Source: Nanohaloarchaea archaeon PL-Br10_U2g5
GTDB taxonomy: Archaea; Halobacteriota; Halobacteria; Halobacteriales; Haloferacaceae
Assembly: GCA_001564205.1 (NCBI GenBank)
Contig: LKMY01000115.1
Span: forward strand, 1-6,131
Direction: 5' to 3'
DNA length: 6,131 bases
The stretch's first letter is position 1. The number at the start of each line of letters is the position of its first letter. Under the pieces are notes generated by a model. That model worked only from the letters and a program-made list of their open reading frames with translations, searched no databases and was not told the origin of the DNA. Position numbers and translations under genes: made by a program. This document shows positions 1-5,910 of the stretch, piece by piece.

Positions 1-519
1 CGCTTCGTTCAGATAGTATGGATCCGGCTTTCGGCGGCGGAAGCCGTCCGGGCCGAGGTCGCGTCCGCGAACGAATTCGAACTCGGTCAGCCGGAAGTGG
101 TCGACGACGAACTCGACGGTCGGATCGTAGTTGTTGCTGACGAGCCCGACCGTCGCGTGGTCGGCGAGCCGACCGAGCGCGTCCACGTCGTCGTACACGC
201 CGCGAGCGCCGGCGGCAAGACGCTCGATGCTTCGCGTCGCGCTCCGCTCCTCGCGGGCGGCGTAGAACTCGTCGGGGTCGACGCCGAGCTCCTCGCAGGC
301 GGCGACGAACGGATCGTCGTACTCGTACGTCTCGAGGGCCGTTCGCAGGTCGCCGGTCAGCTCCATCTCCCGGTCAAGCAGCACGTCGTCGAGCGCACGG
401 CTGTGGATCACGGAGTCGCTTCCCCATCCCTCCAGGATGACGCCGTCCATGTCGAACAGGACGGTGTCAGCAGTCAGTCGGTCGATTCCGGTGTCGGCGT
501 CTCGTGCGGTTATGGTCAT
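1..519 (-). CDS. HAD-superfamily hydrolase, N-terminal 173 residues (cut by left window edge)
   Basis: The minus strand is open from an ATG at 519 to base 1 with no stop, giving 173 residues of a protein that continues outside the window. HAD motif I is DMDGV with nucleophile Asp23 and acid/base Asp25. Residues about 28-120 form a helical cap-like stretch. Motif II is GLVSNN with Ser128, and the motif III Lys is Lys164 in RRRKPDPYYL. Motif IV (acidic Mg2+ ligands) would lie beyond the edge. This order fits a small-molecule phosphatase of the phosphoglycolate phosphatase-like HAD group; the substrate cannot be read from sequence. It lacks the DxAGT-type motif I that I associate with phosphonoacetaldehyde hydrolase (PhnX), so I do not call it phnX. 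It lies downstream of the phn operon on the same strand, but a 141-bp gap makes co-transcription uncertain. A weak A-rich TGAAAGA at 544-550, about 28 nt before the ATG, could be the TATA element of a leaderless promoter. Confidence 0.9.
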   Translation of the reverse strand, partial: MTITARDADTGIDRLTADTVLFDMDGVILEGWGSDSVIHSRALDDVLLDREMELTGDLRTALETYEYDDPFVAACEELGVDPDEFYAAREERSATRSIERLAAGARGVYDDVDALGRLADHATVGLVSNNYDPTVEFVVDHFRLTEFEFVRGRDLGPDGFRRRKPDPYYLNEA

Positions 520-550
520 CTCTTGTGTTCGCGTCCGCGCGTCTCTTTCA

Positions 551-626
551 GTTCGGTCGGTCGCTCGGTTCGGACAGCCCGGTCGGTTCGGTCGGTCGCT
601 CGGTTCGGACAGCTCGGTTCGGTCGG
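551..626. repeat. 35-bp tandem direct repeat, two copies plus a partial third
   Basis: Bases 551-577 and 586-612 are identical over 27 bp, at a 35-bp period. The match continues for several bases with one mismatch at 579/614. A partial third copy, GTTCGGTCGG, lies at 617-626. The unit is itself built from TCGG and TTCGG submotifs. It has almost no internal complementarity, so it is not an obvious hairpin or terminator. A 35-bp period is not a multiple of three, and no gene is called here. It fills the 520-660 gap between the copper-protein stop and the HAD start. The AT-rich patch CTTATTAG (627-634) next to it is the only other notable element in the gap; it lies over 100 bp from the HAD start and is at best a distant promoter. 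Confidence 0.8.
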
Positions 627-660
627 CTTATTAGCGCGGTCTCAGCGGAGGGCGCCGTCG

Positions 661-1284
661 TCAGTCGGGACAGTCACACTCAGCCGACTCGGATCGAGTA
701 ATCTGTTCGACGAGCCTGTCGTCGAGCGCCGCCAGCACCGCCCCGGCTTCGTCGCCGTCGAGTTCGCTGCGGTCGGACCGAAGCGCCGGCTCCGCGTCGG
801 GGTCGAACGCCCCGACCACGACGCGCCCGACCATCCGCGAGGCGTGTGGCGTACAGACGTAGTCGTACACGCCCGGAACGGGAAACGACCGGCTGTGTGT
901 CTCCCCCGACTGCAGGGTCTCGGTCGCGATCCCCTCGGCGTCGGTGGGTATCGCGTCGGGAAGCGTCACCACGTCGTGGCCGTGTTCCGGGTCGTCGTTC
1001 CGCCAGGTGACGCGCCCACCGACGGCGACCCACACGAGCTGCGGGGCGAAGCGGAGACTGTGATCCCCGACCATCGAGACCGTCGCGGCCTCGGCGGGCT
1101 CGGAGACGGCGGCGTCGATCGGCTGCGCGGGCGACCCGACGCTGCTCGCGCCGCCGTCAGACCCGGCGTCGTCGCCGGCGCGCGCGAGTCCGTCCCGACC
1201 CTCCAGACAGCCGGAGAGAAACCCGGGAACGGCGGCGCCCGCACCGACGAGGACCGCCCGACGCGGGAGGGCGGTCTCAGCCAT
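661..1284 (-). CDS. Halocyanin-like blue copper protein, Tat lipoprotein (207 aa)
   Basis: Predicted type 1 copper electron carrier anchored outside the membrane. Residues 1-26 form a Tat lipoprotein signal: twin arginines Arg8-Arg9 in LPRRAVLVG, a hydrophobic core, and the lipobox LSGC with Cys26 as lipid attachment site. A flexible Gly/Ser/Ala/Asp stretch follows to about 60. The cupredoxin domain spans about 65-155. Likely copper ligands are His103 (in HGHDVV), then Cys144, His147 and Met151 in YVCTPHASRMVG. A C-terminal acidic, helix-like extension (about 165-207) ends in a CDC motif (Cys203, Cys205), which is not part of the basic fold. I chose the ATG at 1284 because it lies 4 bp after the phnE stop and gives a normal short Tat n-region. 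Starts at 1311 or 1341 would overlap phnE. GAGGG sits almost against the ATG, suggesting translational coupling. The electron partner is unknown. Last gene of the phn operon. Confidence 0.88.
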   Translation of the reverse strand: MAETALPRRAVLVGAGAAVPGFLSGCLEGRDGLARAGDDAGSDGGASSVGSPAQPIDAAVSEPAEAATVSMVGDHSLRFAPQLVWVAVGGRVTWRNDDPEHGHDVVTLPDAIPTDAEGIATETLQSGETHSRSFPVPGVYDYVCTPHASRMVGRVVVGAFDPDAEPALRSDRSELDGDEAGAVLAALDDRLVEQITRSESAECDCPD

Positions 1285-1288
1285 TCCC

Positions 1289-2089
1289 TCAGCGGACCTT
1301 CTTGCGGGCATACGCGGACACCCCCTCACTGACGAGGACAATGACGAGGATGGCGATCAACACCGTCGAGACGGCTCGCCACTGGAACGAGTCGATCGCG
1401 GCGAACAGTGGTACGCCGATACCGCCGGCACCGACGAACCCGAGGATCGTCGCCCCGCGGACGTTGATATCCCAGCGGTACACAGAGACGCCGACGAACG
1501 CCGGCAATATTTGTGGAGCGATACCGTACAGCAGCGTTTGCAGGCCGTTCGCGCCCGTCGCCCGGACCGCCTCGACCTGTGCGAAGTCGATCTCCTCTAT
1601 CTCCTCGCCCAGTAGTTTCCCGACGAACCCGATCGAGCGGATCCCGATGGCGATCATCCCGGCGAACGCACCCGGGCCGAAAATAACGACGAAGATCAGC
1701 GCCCAGATGATGACGTGTACCGAGCGCGTCACCGTCACGATCAGCTTAGCGAGCCAGTACGTGAACCGATTCGGCGTCGTGTTCTCCGCGGCCATGAACG
1801 CGACCGGGAGCGAGACGAGCACTGCCAGAATCGTTCCGACCACGGCGATGTGAACCGTCTCGATCAGCGGTCCGACGATCTCGTTCGTGTATGCGACATC
1901 GGGCGGGACCATCCGCCCGGTGAGGTCGGCGATTTCCGCCGGCGAGGAGGCCACGTACTGCAGGTCCATCGAGAGGTACGTCCACGATCCCACGGCGACG
2001 ACCGCCGCGAGGAGACCGAGCGCGAAGCGGCCGATCCGCTGTCGCTGATCGAATCGCTGCCAGCTTTTGGTGTCGGTTTCGGCCGCCAT
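1289..2089 (-). CDS. phnE: Phosphonate-type ABC transporter permease PhnE, second paralogue (266 aa)
   Basis: Inner-membrane permease subunit of an importer of the phosphonate/phosphite class (BPD_transp_1 family). A first membrane segment lies at about 21-40 after a charged N-terminus. Further segments are about 76-100, 115-148 and 238-257. The cytoplasmic coupling (EAA-type) loop, which contacts the ATPase, spans about 172-196 in the region VEAVRATGANG followed by LYGIAPQILP. The PhnE-like signature YRWDIN is at about 204-209, followed by VGAGGIG. A length of about 266 residues is normal. The ATG at 2089 overlaps the TGA of the preceding permease by one base (TGATG). A GTG at 2092 would also be possible, overlapping by four bases. 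GAGG at 2098-2101 is 8 nt from the ATG and 5 nt from the GTG, so the start is uncertain by one codon. It probably pairs with the other PhnE as a heterodimer. Confidence 0.93.
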   Translation of the reverse strand: MAAETDTKSWQRFDQRQRIGRFALGLLAAVVAVGSWTYLSMDLQYVASSPAEIADLTGRMVPPDVAYTNEIVGPLIETVHIAVVGTILAVLVSLPVAFMAAENTTPNRFTYWLAKLIVTVTRSVHVIIWALIFVVIFGPGAFAGMIAIGIRSIGFVGKLLGEEIEEIDFAQVEAVRATGANGLQTLLYGIAPQILPAFVGVSVYRWDINVRGATILGFVGAGGIGVPLFAAIDSFQWRAVSTVLIAILVIVLVSEGVSAYARKKVR

Positions 2090-2922
2090 CACTGGACCCT
2101 CTTTCTAACGACTGCGCTCGTGATCTCGCCGACCAGGACGACCGCGATGATAGCGAGGAGGATCGTCGCGACGAAGTCGTACTCGTAGCGCGAGAACGCC
2201 TGCATGAGCAGGGTGCCGATACCGCCGGCACCGACGATGCCGATGATCGTCGACGCGCGGATGTTGATGTCCCAGCGATAGACCGCGAGGCCGACGAACC
2301 GCGGGACGACCTGCGGAACGACCCCGTATAGGACGGCTTGGAATCCGGTCGCACCGGTCGCGCGAGTTGCCTCCAGCGCGCCCATATCGATGTCCTCTAA
2401 GTCCTCTGCCAGCAGCTTCGAGAAGAATCCGACCGTTTTGAACGTGATGGCGATGATCCCGGCGAGCGGGCCGAGACCCACCGCCTTCACTGCGATGATG
2501 GCGACGATCAGCCCGTCGACGGCGCGAGAGATACTTATAAGGCCGCGGTTGAGCCCGTAGACGGGCTTCGGAACGAGATTTCCGGCCGCGCCGAACGCGA
2601 TCGGAACCGAGAGCGCGATGCCGGTGACGGTCGCGACCATCGCCATCGCGATGCTTTCGAGCATCATCCGCTGTGTCCGCTCTATTGCCGCCGTGCTCGT
2701 GTCGGGCGGGGCCATCGATCGGACGAGCTCGGCGCCGTAGCCGGCTCCGGCGAGGATCCGACCGGTGGTGACCCCCTCGAGCAGCGCGATGAGCGACCAC
2801 AGCACGAAGCCAATCGCGGCGATGTACGCGCCGTACTTCACGTATCGATTGTAAAACGACGTGGGACGCCGCCACTCCCGATTGCTTCCGGCTATTTCCC
2901 CAGTCGAGTTTTCGGTCGCCAT
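2089..2922 (-). CDS. phnE: Phosphonate-type ABC transporter permease PhnE, first paralogue (277 aa)
   Basis: Membrane permease of the same importer, paralogous to the gene directly downstream. Hydrophobic segments are about 30-50, 88-113, 134-165 and 249-269. The EAA-type coupling loop is about 183-207 (LEATRATGATG followed by LYGVVPQVVP). YRWDIN at 215-220 and VGAGGIG at 230-236 match the second paralogue closely. The ATG at 2922 was chosen over the longer ORF (start 2988). It lies one base after the phnC stop (TGAGATG) and has a strong GGAGG at 6 nt. The 22 extra residues of the long form are a run of Arg-rich sequence read through phnC coding DNA. Two separate phnE genes instead of a homodimeric PhnE suggest a heterodimeric channel. 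The substrate is inferred only from family membership. Confidence 0.94.
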   Translation of the reverse strand: MATENSTGEIAGSNREWRRPTSFYNRYVKYGAYIAAIGFVLWSLIALLEGVTTGRILAGAGYGAELVRSMAPPDTSTAAIERTQRMMLESIAMAMVATVTGIALSVPIAFGAAGNLVPKPVYGLNRGLISISRAVDGLIVAIIAVKAVGLGPLAGIIAITFKTVGFFSKLLAEDLEDIDMGALEATRATGATGFQAVLYGVVPQVVPRFVGLAVYRWDINIRASTIIGIVGAGGIGTLLMQAFSRYEYDFVATILLAIIAVVLVGEITSAVVRKRVQ

Positions 2923-2923
2923 C

Positions 2924-3754
2924 TCAGTCCTCCGCCACCGGCGCGTGGCCCCCCGTCGGCGTTGGCGAGTCGGTCGGTTCGTCTTCAACGAACGCGTTCG
3001 TGGCTCGCTCCGTCGGCGTCGCGCCCCGATAGATGACGTCGCGGGCGTCGTCGTCGAGCCGCGACGCGTCGTCGTCGAAGACGAGATTCCCGTCGTGGAG
3101 CCCCAAGATCCGGTCAGCGTACTCGACGGCCAAGTCGACCTCGTGGATGTTGATGAGCACGGGGATGTCCTCTTTCTCGGCGATTTCGACGAGCAAGTCC
3201 ATCACCGCGTGTGATGTGTCCGGGTCGAGGCTGCTCGTCGGTTCGTCGGCGAGCAGGATCTTCGGATTCTGGATGACTGCGCGGGCGATACCGACGCGCT
3301 GTCGCTGTCCGCCGGAGAGCTCGTCGGCCCGCTTGTTCTCCATGCCGGACAACCCGACGATGTCGAGTATCTCGTACGCTCTGGCGACGTCGTCCTCCGG
3401 GAAGTTCCGCCGGAACGCCTGCCAGTTGGAAACGTAGCCGAGCCGCCCCGAGAGAACGTTTTCCATCACGGTGAGCCGCTCGACGAGGTTGTACTCCTGA
3501 AACACCATCCCGATATCTCGGCGGGCCTTCCGAAGCGCGTCGTCGTCCAGTCTGGTCAGTTCGGTCTCGTCGATCCAGACCTCGCCGCCGGTCGGCTCCG
3601 TGAGCCGGTTGATACACCTGATGAACGTCGACTTCCCGGCCCCGCTCGGGCCGATCATCGCGACAATCTCGTTGCCGTCGATACGCGTCGAGACGTCCGT
3701 CAACGCCTCGTCGCCGGTCGAGTATACTTTCGTGAGCTTCTCGGTAGTGAGCAT
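2924..3754 (-). CDS. phnC: Phosphonate-type ABC transporter ATP-binding protein PhnC (276 aa)
   Basis: Cytoplasmic ATPase that drives the importer. All nucleotide-binding elements are intact and in order: Walker [10 protein letters not shown] (35-43), Q-loop Gln86 in VFQEYNL, ABC signature LSGGQ (146-150), Walker B ILLADEP with Asp170 and Glu171, D-loop SLD (175-177), and switch His204 in NIHEVDLA. The insertion around 103-120 ([12 protein letters not shown]) and the EVDLA after the H-loop are typical of PhnC rather than of amino-acid or phosphate transport ATPases. The core ends near 240. Residues about 245-276 are a Pro/Thr/Glu-rich acidic tail likely to be disordered. The ATG at 3754 fits the family N-terminus. 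It lies 27 bp after the phnD stop; a GGAG about 11 nt upstream is a weak ribosome binding site. The gene ends one base before phnE. Confidence 0.95.
   Translation of the reverse strand: MLTTEKLTKVYSTGDEALTDVSTRIDGNEIVAMIGPSGAGKSTFIRCINRLTEPTGGEVWIDETELTRLDDDALRKARRDIGMVFQEYNLVERLTVMENVLSGRLGYVSNWQAFRRNFPEDDVARAYEILDIVGLSGMENKRADELSGGQRQRVGIARAVIQNPKILLADEPTSSLDPDTSHAVMDLLVEIAEKEDIPVLINIHEVDLAVEYADRILGLHDGNLVFDDDASRLDDDARDVIYRGATPTERATNAFVEDEPTDSPTPTGGHAPVAED
2929..2933 (-). promoter_or_regulatory. Shine-Dalgarno site of the first phnE
   Basis: On the minus strand this reads GGAGG, 6 nt before the ATG at 2922 and inside the last codons of phnC. It is the clearest ribosome binding site in the window and decides the phnE start in favour of 2922 over 2988. 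Confidence 0.75.
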
Positions 3755-3781
3755 AATGTGTACGTCTCCGTGGTGGGTTGC

Positions 3782-4981
3782 TTACAGCGCGCCCTGCTCG
3801 TACTCGACGCCGTTGAACTCCTGGATCACCATGATCTCGTGCCAGTGGTTCTTGTAGTCGACCGGCACGTACGTCCCGTAGTTCGCCTCCGCGAAGCTGG
3901 TTCCCTCCCAGTCGGTATCGAGGAAGGTTCGCTCCATCCCCTCGATGATGTCGGGCGCGAGGTTGTACCGGTACGCGATGGGGCCGGACGGGAAGGGATC
4001 GGACGCCCAGACGATCTTGAAGTCGTCGTAGTCGATGTCGTCGACGGCCTCGACGGTGTTCTCCCAGCAGGAGCTACACAGCGGTCCGGCGTCGAAGTCG
4101 CCGTACGCGATGCCGCGGGCGACCTGTTCGTGCCCGCCGGCGAACTCGGGTTCGTAGTTCTCGCCGCGAGTCACGCCGAACAGGTCGTCGAACAGCGCCG
4201 ATGGGGCCTGGTTCCCGGAGTTGGAGCTCTCCTCCGTGTGGGCGACGCGAACGTCGGTGAAGTCCTCGACGCTCTGGATGTCGTCGCTGTTCGCGTGCGT
4301 TCCCGCGAGTAGCCGGTAACCGAACTGACCGTCGGACTCGTGGCCGACCGCGAACGGGACCGCTCCGGCGAGGTTGACGCCGAACGGCGTGTTGCCCGTC
4401 GCGTAGTTCGCGATGTGGATCCGCTCCGAGCGCATCCCCTCGACGACCGCGGCGTAGCTGTCGATGGCGCGGAACTCGACCGGTCGACCCGTCTCCTCCT
4501 CGAGCGTCTCCAGCATCGGGAGGAGCTGTTCGCGGTACGCCGACTCGCTGTCCTCCCGCGGCAGCTCGGCGTAGACGATGGGGTCCGGGTCGATCCACTC
4601 GCTCTCATCGTCCGGGTGTTCGCGGACGTCGCTGCCGTAGACGGCGTCCTCACGGCCCCGATTCGCCATGTTCTCTAGGTCGAGCTGTGACCCGCGGATG
4701 TAGTCGTTCGCGACGATGTGGCCGCCGAGGTAGTTGTTGTTCTCCCAGTCGGGATCCTCCGGATCGAAGTCGTCCGAAAGCATCGAGTCCCCCGGTTCGC
4801 CGCCGTTTCCGCCGTTGCCACCGTTACCGTCGTCCCCGCCGAGGCCCGCTCCCGCCTCGCCGTCGCCGTCGTCGTCCCCGCCCGAACAGCCCGCGAGCCC
4901 GGCGATACCCACCGCGCCACCGGTCAGTAAGAACTTGCGACGCGACTGTGCTCCCGTCCGCTCACCGCGGTCGTTTACCAT
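3782..4981 (-). CDS. phnD: Phosphonate-type ABC transporter substrate-binding lipoprotein PhnD (399 aa)
   Basis: Extracellular binding protein that delivers the ligand to the PhnE pair. It has a Tat lipoprotein signal: Arg14-Arg15 in QSRRKFLLTGG and lipobox LAGC with Cys32. Residues 33-66 are a Gly/Asp/Asn linker, including a GGN triplet repeat encoded by a 9-bp DNA repeat near 4800-4826. The PhnD-like domain starts near 130. IANYATGNTPFGVN (190-203) and SSNSGNQAP (252-260) match the family's oxyanion-binding loops, and GGHEQVARG (282-290) with Asp297 matches the second lobe. Cys302 and Cys305 form a CSSC pair in that lobe, which is unusual. At 399 residues it is longer than bacterial PhnD, owing to the linker and the acidic 67-130 region. 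The ATG at 4981 gives a normal Tat n-region; a GTG at 4999 adds six residues. First gene of the operon. Phosphonate, phosphite or a related oxyanion are all possible ligands. Confidence 0.93.
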   Translation of the reverse strand: MVNDRGERTGAQSRRKFLLTGGAVGIAGLAGCSGGDDDGDGEAGAGLGGDDGNGGNGGNGGEPGDSMLSDDFDPEDPDWENNNYLGGHIVANDYIRGSQLDLENMANRGREDAVYGSDVREHPDDESEWIDPDPIVYAELPREDSESAYREQLLPMLETLEEETGRPVEFRAIDSYAAVVEGMRSERIHIANYATGNTPFGVNLAGAVPFAVGHESDGQFGYRLLAGTHANSDDIQSVEDFTDVRVAHTEESSNSGNQAPSALFDDLFGVTRGENYEPEFAGGHEQVARGIAYGDFDAGPLCSSCWENTVEAVDDIDYDDFKIVWASDPFPSGPIAYRYNLAPDIIEGMERTFLDTDWEGTSFAEANYGTYVPVDYKNHWHEIMVIQEFNGVEYEQGAL

Positions 4982-5023
4982 TGCAGTCGGAATTTCCACA
5001 CAATCGGCTAAGAAGGCTGCTAT

Positions 5024-5036
5024 GAGGGGTATAAGG
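5024..5036 (-). promoter_or_regulatory. Candidate TATA/promoter element of the phn operon
   Basis: The minus strand reads CCTTATACCCCTC in otherwise GC-rich DNA. A TATA box here would place transcription start near 5003-5008, giving phnD (ATG 4981) a leader of roughly 20-27 nt. A weaker AT-rich patch, TTCTTAG near 5007-5013, would instead fit a leaderless transcript from 4981. The last ten bases recur in reverse orientation at 5121-5130. No transcript data are available to choose between them. Confidence 0.5.
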
Positions 5037-5100
5037 CACTCTAGTACGATCTAAACCACTCGCTGCTGCTCCGTCCAGCTACGATTATGGACCGACCGAT

Positions 5101-5862
5101 ATGTGCGGTTCAGACGGCTATATACCCCTCGTGAGCCGGCTTCGCCGCGAAACACGTAAACGGATGCTCCGCGTCAGCGCATCCGTGCTCGACCGCCTCC
5201 GTCGACGGACCCCCGACCCGCCCGATTTCGAGCCGAGCCGAGTCCCGGACGACCCTCGTCGCACGAGCGTCGACGCGGCGGACGGCAGCTACACGTGCGA
5301 CGCCGTCGACTCACCGGACGGACGCTGGACCCTCGCGTACGGCCGCCGACGCGACGGCGAGCGCTCTCGGCTGTTCGGAATTCGCGACGGTGACGTGCTC
5401 ACGGCGGTGTCCGCCGTTCGGCCGACGGCCGGTGCCGTGGCGAACGACGGGACCGTCGCCGTCGTCGAACGCGGGGATTCGGACAGCACGGTCGACCGGA
5501 TCCGCGTGCTCGTCGATGGGGTCGAAACACTCTGTCGATCGCTCGAGGCGACGATTGCAGACGTGGCGGTCACTCCCGACGGGGGAGTCGTCGCCGTCGC
5601 GACGCGGCAGCCCGATGCGCAGGTACGCGTCTTCGACGCCGATTCGGGAGCGCCGCTGTGGTGCTTCGTTCCCCGACGGATCACGCCGAGACTCCTCGGA
5701 TTCCACGGCGGGGACCCCCCGCTGTTGTACGTCGCTCGCGCTCCTCGCGACGAGCCGTACCTCGCGCTCGACCTCGACGGAACCGTCTCGTGGGGCAACG
5801 AACGCTATCAGTCGACGCGTCCGATCAGCGAGCGCGTTCGATCGCTTCTTTCCAGAGAGTGA
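5101..5862 (+). CDS. Unrecognised protein with four beta-propeller-like repeats (253 aa, or 232 aa from ATG 5164)
   Basis: I do not recognise a named family. After a basic N-terminus (RLRRETRKRMLRVSASVLDRLRRR, interrupted here only by description, residues about 13-36) and a Pro-rich linker (37-55), the protein shows four repeats of about 44 residues. Turn motifs fall at SPDG (71-74), NDGT (115-118), TPDG (158-161) and HGGD (202-205). Each is followed by a hydrophobic strand (WTLAYG, VAVVERG, VVAVATR, LLYVARA). About 15-20 residues later come a second strand and a DG or SG turn (FGIRDGD, VLVDGVE, VFDADSG, LDLDGTV). This is the pattern of WD40/PQQ-like propeller blades. There is no signal peptide or membrane helix, so it is probably cytoplasmic; the basic helix could bind nucleic acid or membrane. 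Start alternatives in frame are ATG 5101, GTG 5131 and ATG 5164; the TATA element at 5117-5130 favours 5164. Divergent from phnD, convergent with hisD. Function unknown. Confidence 0.75.
   Translation: MCGSDGYIPLVSRLRRETRKRMLRVSASVLDRLRRRTPDPPDFEPSRVPDDPRRTSVDAADGSYTCDAVDSPDGRWTLAYGRRRDGERSRLFGIRDGDVLTAVSAVRPTAGAVANDGTVAVVERGDSDSTVDRIRVLVDGVETLCRSLEATIADVAVTPDGGVVAVATRQPDAQVRVFDADSGAPLWCFVPRRITPRLLGFHGGDPPLLYVARAPRDEPYLALDLDGTVSWGNERYQSTRPISERVRSLLSRE
5117..5130 (+). promoter_or_regulatory. Candidate TATA/promoter element of the propeller-repeat gene
   Basis: The plus strand reads GCTATATACCCCTC, a good TATA-like core followed by the same CCCCTC found in the divergent phnD promoter. It lies inside the first codons of the longest reading frame (ATG 5101). 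If it is the promoter, transcription would begin near 5147-5152 and translation from the in-frame ATG at 5164, not 5101. Confidence 0.45.
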
Positions 5863-5875
5863 CCTTCTCCCGAGT

Positions 5876-5896
5876 GCAGCCGTGTGCAGGGGCTGC
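5876..5896. terminator. Small hairpin in the convergent gap (possible bidirectional terminator)
   Basis: GCAGCC (5876-5881) pairs perfectly with GGCTGC (5891-5896) across a 9-nt loop. It sits in the 48-bp gap between two convergent genes. There is no T-rich tract on either strand, and archaeal termination usually depends on T-runs, so the terminator role is weak. Confidence 0.2.
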
Positions 5897-5910
5897 CGAT
5901 CCCGATCCGA

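Noticed and set aside
1..519. HAD gene as phosphonoacetaldehyde hydrolase (phnX) completing a phosphonate pathway
   Set aside because: Motif I is DMDGV, the general HAD form, not the DxAGT type expected for PhnX, and the gene is separated from the operon by a repeat-filled gap.
551..626. Possible CRISPR array
   Set aside because: There are only two full copies with an 8-bp interval made of the same TCGG motif, so there are no unique spacers, and no cas genes are present.
97..1332. Very long open frame on the plus strand (411 codons) across the HAD gene, repeats and copper-protein gene
   Set aside because: It lies antisense to two genes with clear catalytic or ligand motifs and crosses a noncoding repeat. 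Its product is Arg/Val-rich with no domain. Such open antisense frames are common in GC-rich haloarchaeal DNA.
1302..1853. Plus-strand open frame opposite the second phnE
   Set aside because: It is antisense to a well-supported membrane protein gene. Its Thr/Ser/Ala/Ile-rich product is what the reverse of hydrophobic codons gives.
3758..4312. Plus-strand open frame opposite the 3' part of phnD
   Set aside because: It is a mirror frame of phnD codons, low complexity in Val/Arg/Asp, with no recognisable motif or own promoter.
4784..4885. Repetitive 9-bp DNA pattern in phnD as a possible mobile or satellite element
   Set aside because: It encodes the Gly/Asn/Asp linker after the lipoprotein Cys, which is normal for haloarchaeal binding proteins, and third positions vary as in coding sequence.
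5087..5134. Short 15-codon frame starting at ATG 5087 before the propeller-repeat gene
   Set aside because: It has no ribosome binding site and spans the likely TATA element at 5117-5130, so it would not be on the main transcript.
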